Assembly: GCA_032629725.1 (NCBI GenBank)
Contig: JAFEVB010000019.1
Span: 483,439 to 547,438, forward strand
Source: Gremmenia infestans
Taxonomy: Eukaryota > Ascomycota > Leotiomycetes > Helotiales > Hamatocanthoscyphaceae
DNA: 64,000 nt
Reading direction: 5' to 3'
Shown here: piece by piece, positions 56,833 through 64,000 of the stretch
Layout: every line of letters starts with the position of its first letter
Numbering within the stretch: the stretch's first letter is position 1
Translations under genes and position numbers: made by a program
Notes under the pieces: model-generated
Databases searched by the model: none
What the model saw: only the letters and a program-made list of their open reading frames with translations
Told to the model about the DNA's origin: nothing

Positions 56833-56848
56833 TATACAGATAAAGGAA
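56833..56848. repeat. Target-site duplication, right copy (complete LINE)
   Basis: TATACAGATAAAGGAA, one base different from the left copy at 50725-50740; the difference is C versus T. Confidence 0.8.
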
Positions 56849-57328
56849 AAGTGGTCGAAAAGTGGTCGAAAAGTGGCAGAATGCAAAGGCGGTCAGCTAG
56901 CATAGCTTATCCTTAAGCTGCAAATGCGCTCTTTCGACTTCTTATCTAAAGTTAGCTAAAATCGATGGTTTTCGGCGGTGGATGTGGGCAAAATAGCTTC
57001 TAAGTCATATATAGTAATAAATGCTTAGTCATCAACGAATTCTGCCCGTTCCAGCCGCCATTTGCGGGTGCTGATGCCGGTTTTATGCAAAAAGACTAGC
57101 AAATGCTATCGTCCGATTTTTATCTTAAATAGGCTCTACATGCTAAGCCTAAACGGGATGTTCTGCCGCATTATATGCCTCTCCGCCTTATATTCGCTAC
57201 ACGCTAGTATAAGGTGCTGTGGTGATTCTAGTTGGTTGCTGCATATACATTAATCAGAGCTAGCACGTTTGAACCTCTTTAGGTAAGAGCCGAAATAGCC
57301 GTGTTTTAGCTTTAGCTAAAAGAAGGCG
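56849..57328 (-). mobile_element. 5'-truncated remainder of the older LINE copy
   Basis: Continues the sequence broken at 50740 and matches 50979-51449 of the complete element closely. Similarity ends abruptly after AAAGAAGGCG, immediately before the right 14-bp target-site duplication, showing a 5'-truncated insertion. Confidence 0.8.
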
Positions 57329-57342
57329 ATAATATAGTAATA
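57329..57342. repeat. Target-site duplication, right copy (outer LINE fragment)
   Basis: Exact repeat of 50514-50527. Confidence 0.8.
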
Positions 57343-57493
57343 GATACTAATAATATTATATCTTTTAGTATTAATAAGCTAGAAGCATAAGTATAATAGA
57401 ATAGAACTTAGCTAAAAGCTATATTTATATATATATATATTATTAATAATTAGTATTATAGATATATAATTACTTTTATTATATTCTAGTTAT
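57343..57493. other. A+T-rich host segment preceding the next LINE relic
   Basis: A short stretch with almost no G+C. Part of it (about 57448-57493) resembles the beginning of the inverted repeat at 57861, suggesting an older partial copy of that terminal sequence. Confidence 0.4.
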
Positions 57494-57850
57494 TATATTT
57501 ATTTATTTATTTTACTAATATTTTATATAAGTCTAAAACTATATAAAATAGCACTAGTCTAATATTAAAGTAGTTTATAATATATTTAAAAGATATATTA
57601 ATATACTTCTAGTTATAATCTAAAAAGCTAAGCTTAATATAAACTAGGTTTATAAAATAATAAATACTATACTAAATTATTTCTAAAGTTTAAAAAGTAG
57701 TTATACTAATAAATAAAAAGTAATTAAAAAGAGTAAAATAGTAAAATATAAAAGTAGTTAGCTAGTATAGCTTAGCCTTAAGCTATAAATACGCTCTTTT
57801 AATTTCTTAGCTAAAATTAGCTAAAATTAATAGTTTTTAGTAGTAAATAT
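57494..57850 (-). mobile_element. Heavily RIP-mutated LINE 3' fragment
   Basis: Aligns along its length with the LINE 3' region (50745-51110 or so), beginning with the TTTA tail. Most C and G positions of the other copies are T or A here, including the GGACGGCGCTAGCC landmark, now AAATAGCACTAGTC. It is the most decayed copy in the window. Confidence 0.75.
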
Positions 57851-57860
57851 AAATAGAATT

Positions 57861-60800
57861 ATTAGTATTATAGATATTAATATATGATCACTTCTCTACT
57901 ATATAGTATAGACTTGATTCTAGGTATTCTAGTTAATAATACTTAGTATTTTAGATAGTATTATAGATATAAAAAAGTAATACCTTTTTGCTAACTAAGC
58001 TACGCTAAATTATATAACTAGAAAAGTTAGAATATATAATATAGTTTATAATATAGTTTATAATATAGTTTATAATATAGATTACTTATATTCTAATATA
58101 GATAGTTTTCTCTTTTATAATAAAAGCTATTTCCTTTCTTTACTATAATATAATTTTCTATTATAGTCTATAATCTTTCTTATCTACTATTATTATTATA
58201 ATATAGATTTTACTATCTAAATATCTATATTACTATTAATATATAATATAACTAAATAAAACTTTACTAATATAGCTAAAAATAAATATAGATTAATATA
58301 GCTAATAATTAAATTAGCTAATAAAAGAATATTAACTAAATAAAAACTAATAAAGGAACTAATAAAAGATAGATCCTTAGATTATTTAGAATTATAGATC
58401 TAAGTTACTCTAAAAAGCTTTATAGGAAAAACTAAATATAGTTAATCTTCTTTTACTATCTTATTTTCCTTTTCTACTTATTCTTCTATCTAGATTATTA
58501 AACTATTTATATTAATTAATATTTAAAAAGCTTTATTTAGATTTATCTTTATTATAGTATTAGTAGAATTATCTTTACTATTAATCTATTATACTTTTAA
58601 TAATTCTTTATTTTTATAGAATTCTTAAAAAGCTATAATATTAATTATTAGTTGCTTTTTTCTTATTATCTCTAGTTTTATAAGGTATTTATATAGAAAG
58701 TATAAATCTATATATATAATTATTAGAATTCTAGTTATATTAAGTTATTCTAATACTCTTTTTAGTATTAATACTATTATAATATCTATATCTACTTTTT
58801 TAACTATATTATATATCTTAGATATAAAGCTGCTTTTTATAATATATTTGCTTTTTATTAAGCTTTAATAAAGAATATTACTATTTATAATAAATTTGAT
58901 ATCTATAGATCTCTTTAATTTATTTATAAGTATAATAATATATCTAAGTTAGAAGCTAATAATCTATTAATAAAAATAAATAGCTTAGTATCTACTAATT
59001 ATAAAAAGGTATAGCATATTTCTTTATCTAGGTTTTCTATCTACTACTTAATATATCTATTTATTACCTTTATATTCTTTATATCTAAGTTATAGTATTA
59101 TATTATAATTAATAGATTAAAAGCTACTTTAGATTAGTAAATTAATATAATATAGGCTCTTTAAGCTTACTATTATAGATAGATCTACTTATAGTTATTA
59201 GCTTTAATATTAATTAGCTTAAGCTTCTTTTTTTAATCTTTCTAGTATATATATATATTTTTGCTCTTAAGTATTAATATATATCTATTAAAGATAAAAA
59301 AGAAAAATTTAGTTAGCTTATCTTTTAGCTTTACTTTAAACTTTACTTTTATAAGTTTATTTTTCTCTATTTTTATAAATTAGTTATCTGCTAGAATTAA
59401 AGTATTATTTATTTATATATCTACTATTCTAAATCCCTGCTCTAATTTGCTTATAAAAAGGCATAGATTATAATTTAAAGTTTTTATTATTAGCTTATTC
59501 TAATAATACTAAAAATAGATTAAGAACTAGTAGGTTTCTACTTTTACTATCTTATATAAAAGCTTAATAACTTTTATAATTATGCTCTAAAAAAACTTAT
59601 ATTAAAGCTGCTTTAGAAGCTTTATAATAATCTTCTAAATAAGCTTTAATATAGATTATATATATGTTTATATAATATTATAAAGGTATAAATATATTAC
59701 TTTTCTCTTTTTAGACTTTATTAGTAATAGAGCTAATATAATAATAATTTACTAACTAGCTTACTAGATTATTAAAGACTATATTAAAATTATCTTCTTT
59801 TCTATATTATTATATACTTAGATAACTAGCCTTAACTTTTTAAATAAGCTATCTATTATTTCTTCTTTTATTTTATAAATAATTTATAAGTTAAATAGAT
59901 AAAGGTTACTATAAATAGCTTTATTATAAATCTTAAATTTAAAGACTTTCTAACTATTTAGTTCTTTAATCTTTATATTATCTGCTATCTTAAATAGCTT
60001 ATCTAGTATTATAATTTTGCTTTTTTATTAAAGCTTTAGTAATAGCTTAATATCTACTTTCTTTTTTTATATAATATATACTATTATAACCTAATTACTA
60101 TTTTTATTAATCTTACTATAATATTATATTAGAAGGTTCTTAGATTATAATTATCTTTACTTATTTTTTAATCTTTTTAGTTATTTATAGCTTTTTTTTT
60201 AGGTTGCATATAAGATCTTAGTTCTAGCAGGCTTTTTATATAAATAGTATCTTTATTAAGTAGTATTTCTTTATTTTAAGTAATAGTATTATTAATTTAT
60301 AAAGCGTTATTAGTTAAATATAGCTTTATAACTATAGATCTAAATTTTATAAAGCTATATAGCATCTAGACTATATAGATTTCTCTATTAATTATAATTA
60401 ATTTATATAGTCTATTCTATCTCTTAGCTTTTTTAAATACTTTTATATTTAACTAAAGTAGAAAGTCTAGCGTTCTTAATATATCTAGTCTATTTTATAT
60501 AGCTAATATATTAGCTACCTATTATTTTATATATTACTTTTATAATTATTTCTACTTTTTTAATAATATTTAGAGATAGTAGCAAATCTTTTATTATTCT
60601 AAAATATGCTCTAAATACTAGTAATATAGATATAATACTATCTAGTTCTACTAAATCGTTTATAGCTTTTATAGCTATTTATAGTAATATCTTTTAAGAG
60701 ACTAAGTTTTATAATTTGTTTTTAAGAATCTTATATACTTATTATAAAAGCATATAATATTACTTAACTTTTCTAATACTATTATAAGCTTCTATAGAAA

Positions 60801-61456
60801 CCTTATTAACTTAGATTGCTATTACTTTTATATTATATCTAAATTTACCTAAAGTAAAATTCTTCTTTATATTATAGACTATAATATTAAATAGACCTTA
60901 ATATATATTAATCTAGCATTCTTATAAGATATTCTATATGCATTTTATAGATATATCTACTAGAAATTAAGCTATTTAAAAGCCTATAGATATATTAATA
61001 ACCTATAATATAGATCTTATATTAATCTATAATATATTAATAGTTACTTTATAATTAAAGTTATACTTATTATAAAGCTTAAATCTAAATCGCTTAGGTA
61101 ATTTCTAGTATTTCTAATACTAGTAGCAGCTTTTTATTAGCTTGCAAACTACTTTGCTATTAAGGTTAAATCTAGCTTAATCTAATACTTTTACTAATTA
61201 TTAGATTAATAGATAACTAAATTATTAATATAGTTATTAAAGCTTTATTTCTATATATTAGAATAATAGTCTAGGATCCCGACCTTTCTAGTTATATGAT
61301 CTCGTATAGCTTAGTTAGCAAAGAGGCACCACCTTTTTATATCTATAATACTATTATAAATAGGATATATTATTAACTAGAATACTAGAATTAAGTCTAC
61401 TATATAGTATAGTAAAAGTAATTATATATTAATATCTATAATACTAATACTAATTA
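57861..61456. mobile_element. Decayed 3.6-kb A+T-rich element bounded by long inverted repeats
   Basis: The left end (about 57861-58030) and right end (about 61283-61456) are inverted copies of each other, sharing TTTGCTAACTAAGCTA, TATAACTAGAAA and ATACTAT-rich parts on opposite strands. The interior is extremely A+T-rich with no usable frame. Four tandem copies of a roughly 15-bp AATATAGTTTAT-type unit follow the left end (58036-58083). The layout fits a DNA transposon with 170-bp terminal inverted repeats, or two LTR-like sequences in opposite orientation. The right copy keeps more G+C (GGATCCCGACC), so the two ends have decayed unequally. Class undetermined. Confidence 0.5.
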
Positions 61457-62255
61457 GTAATTAACCTTATAGTTAGTTATAAAGCAGTAAGATCTTAGAG
61501 AAAAGATAGAGAAGATAGTAGTTATATATATAGAAAGGTTCTACTACTAGTTTTTCTATGCTAGAAAATAGTAATAATAAGGTCTAGAAAATACGCTAGG
61601 TATATAAAAAGGTTCTGCAAATCTAATAGATATCTTAGAATCCTATTTAAAAGCTTCTAGGCATATAGAAAGGTTCTAAAGCCTATATCTACTATATAGA
61701 ATAAATAAAGCTTATAAATTATCTAAAGTATATATAGAGAAGTATATTAGATAAGATAATAAAAGTATTAAAAATATATATAAATATATTAGAATCAAGA
61801 TAAATTCTATAAAGCTATAGGATCTAAGAAATAACTATAAACTACTAATAAAATAGTATAGTTAAAATAAGATAAAAGTGTAAATATACTAGAAATATAT
61901 CTAAATATAGATATAATAATATTAGATTAGAAAAAGAAAAGCGCTATAAAGTATTAAGCACCTTTTAATACTTTATAGCATAAAGGAGAATTTAATAATA
62001 ATAACTTAAGAGATAATATAATAAAGTGCTTACTTAAATTTTAAGATTATATTAACTTATAAATATAAAAATGCAAATTTATAAATTTTAACCTAAAGAA
62101 AAACTAGTTAAGAAAGAGGGTTATAAAGTATATAGTCTATAAGTTAATAATATAGATAATTAGAAAATACTCTAATAAAATACTATAGAAAAACTATAAA
62201 GACAACTTTTATAAATAGAGCGTAATAGTATTTAAAATTGCGTATTCTATAGTAT
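61457..62255. other. A+T-rich decayed DNA
   Basis: No gene. A short motif AAAAGGTTCT recurs at about 61534-61675 (roughly four times at spacings of 50-70 bp), perhaps the relic of a tandem array. The rest is TA-rich with stops in all frames. Confidence 0.4.
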
Positions 62256-63258
62256 TATTATTATTATTATTATTCTATTTATATCCTATATAAGTCTAAG
62301 ACTATATAGGACGGCGCTAGCCTAGTGCTAGCGCGGTCGGGTAGTAAGTATAAAAGATAGATTAATATGCTTCCGGTTGGAATCTAAGGCACTAAGCCTA
62401 ATGCGGACTAGGTCTATAAAATAATAAACGCTATAGTAAAATCCCTCTAGGGCCCTAAAAGTAGTTATATAAATAAATAAAAAGTGGTTATAAAGTGGTT
62501 AAAGTAGCAGAATATAAAGGCGGTTAGCTAGTATAGCTTAGCCTTAAGCTATAAATGCGCTCTTTTAACTTCTTAGCTAAAGTTAGCTAAAATTAATAGT
62601 TTTCGGCAGTGGATATAGGCAAAATAGCTTCTAAGTTATATATAGTAATAAATGCTTAGTTATTAATAAATTCTGCCTGTTCCAGCCGCTATTTACAGGT
62701 ACTAATACCAGTTTCGTGCAAAAAGACTAGCAAATGCTATCGTCCGATTTTCGTCTTAAATAGGCTCTATATACTAAGCCTAAACAGAACGTTCTACTAT
62801 AGTATATCTTGTTCCGCCTTATATTTACTATATGCTAGTATAAGATGCTATAGCGATTCTAGTTAGTTAGTATTATATATATATCAATTAAAGCTAGCAC
62901 GTTTAAACCTCTTTAGGTAGGAGCTAAAATAGCCGTGTTTTAGCTTTAGCTGGAAGAAGGCGCTAGCAGTGGATCTAGCCACTTTAGGAAGTTGGATTCG
63001 AGAGTGAATTTAAGGATTGAAAAAGTCGAAATAGTAGCCTTTGCCGCTAGCTAGAGCGCTAGACCACGCATATTAATACATCTGGTTAATTTTTATGCCT
63101 ATATAGGCATAGCTGGTATAGGCAGCCAGGGCGGTCTGGGTGGTCGGAAGTGATTTAGAGCCTGTTTTAGCTAGTCTGTCTGCTGCCTTATTGCTATTAA
63201 TATCTTAGTAGCTAGGGACCTACTCTATTGCTAGCATAGATCCATTTTAGGCTACTTT
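62256..63258 (-). mobile_element. LINE 3' portion, interrupted by another LINE insertion
   Basis: Begins on the plus strand with an (ATT)n tail at about 62256-62276 and matches 50767-51745 of the complete LINE with many extra T/A substitutions. It stops after GGCTACTTT at 63258, exactly where a second LINE tail begins. The sequence expected next (GCTGCTGCTGC at 51750 in the complete copy) is absent from the window. Confidence 0.8.
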
Positions 63259-64000
63259 ATTTATTTATTTATTTATTCCATTTACGTCCTGTATGAGTCT
63301 AAGACTATATAGGACGGCGCTAGCCTAGTGCTAGCGCGGTCGGGTGGTAAGTATAAAAGATAGGTCAATATGCTTCCGGTTGGAATCTGAGGCACTAAGC
63401 CTAATGCGGACTAGGTCCATAAAATAATAAACGCCATAGCAAAATCCCCCTAGGGCCTTAAAAGTAGTTATATAGATAAAGGAAAAGTGGTTAAAAAGTG
63501 GTCGAAAAGTGGCAGAATGTAAAGGCGGTTAGCTAGCATAGCTTATCCTTAAGCTGCAAATGCGCTCTTTCAACTTCTTATCTAAAGTTAGCTAAAATCG
63601 ATGGTTTTTAGCGGTGGATGTGGGCAAAATAGCTTCTAAGTTATATATAGTAATAAATGCTTAGTTATTAATAAATTCTGCCCGTTCCAGCCGCCATTTG
63701 CGGGTGCTAATACCGGTTTCGTGCAAAAAGACTAGCAAATGCTATCGTCCGATTTTTGTCTCAAATAGGCTCTGCATGCTAAGCCTAAACGGGACGTTCT
63801 GCCGCATTATATGCCTCTCCGCCTTATATTCGCTACACGCTAGTATAAGGTGCTATAGTGATTCTAGTTGGTTGCTGCATATGCATTAATCGGAGCTAGC
63901 GCGTTTAAACCTCTTTAGGTAAGAGCCGAAATAGCCGTGTTTTAGCTTTAGCTGAAAGAAGGCGCTAGCAGTGGATCTAGCCGCTTTAGGAAGCTGGATT
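63259..64000 (-). mobile_element. LINE 3' portion running off the right edge
   Basis: Starts with the TTTA tail and follows the complete LINE 3' sequence (50745-51490) with few differences, so it is a younger insertion than the copy it interrupts. The 5' part lies outside the window. Confidence 0.8.

Noticed and set aside
57861..61456. LTR retrotransposon with direct LTRs
   Set aside because: The two ends match only when one is reverse-complemented, so they are not direct LTRs of one element.

Overview
The window looks like nuclear DNA of a filamentous ascomycete (Pezizomycotina; a Leotiomycete-like fungus is my inference, not proven). Reasons: protein-coding genes with many 44-70 nt GT-AG introns carrying CTAAC/CTGAC branch sites, a HET-domain gene, fungal-only families (DUF6594, Zn2Cys6 regulator, rvt reverse transcriptase, UvsD/Rad26-type ATRIP, HEI10), and repeats decayed by C-to-T changes that look like repeat-induced point mutation (RIP).

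Layout. (1) 1-7.6 kb, accessory left arm: an intact HET gene, a decayed NACHT-type STAND NTPase with C-to-T stop codons, an A+T-rich spacer, a quinone-oxidoreductase-like MDR gene with a suspicious splice acceptor, and a frameshifted two-domain retropepsin-like gene. (2) 8-30 kb, gene-dense core: DUF6594 membrane protein, ATRIP homologue, CDP-diacylglycerol synthase, a pepsin-like gene broken by one stop codon, beta-mannosidase with a 14-nt microexon, an unrecognised 221-aa protein, the domesticated reverse transcriptase rvt, a peroxisomal crotonase, a bacterial-type poly(ADP-ribose) glycohydrolase and a secreted protein. (3) 30-50 kb, sparser: a 38-aa spliced candidate membrane microprotein, ribose-5-phosphate isomerase, the NEDD8 E1 subunit ULA1, a Zn2Cys6 regulator, a 4-kb gene desert and HEI10. 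(4) 50-64 kb, repeat island: one complete 6.1-kb Tad1-like LINE with target-site duplications, inserted in an older truncated copy of itself, further nested copies, and a very A+T-rich segment bounded by long inverted repeats.

Functional themes are DNA damage and meiosis (UvsD, PARG, HEI10), lipid and carbon metabolism (CDS1, beta-mannosidase, crotonase, RPI), protein modification (ULA1) and non-self recognition (HET, dead NACHT). No biosynthetic cluster or operon-like unit is visible. The most unusual items are rvt, a 39-nt intron end shared between rvt and the RPI gene (possible introner-like element), the microprotein, and the nested LINEs with readable insertion history.

Exon coordinates were derived by hand by requiring GT/GC-AG borders, matching phase and an uninterrupted reading frame; they are consistent but not backed by transcripts.
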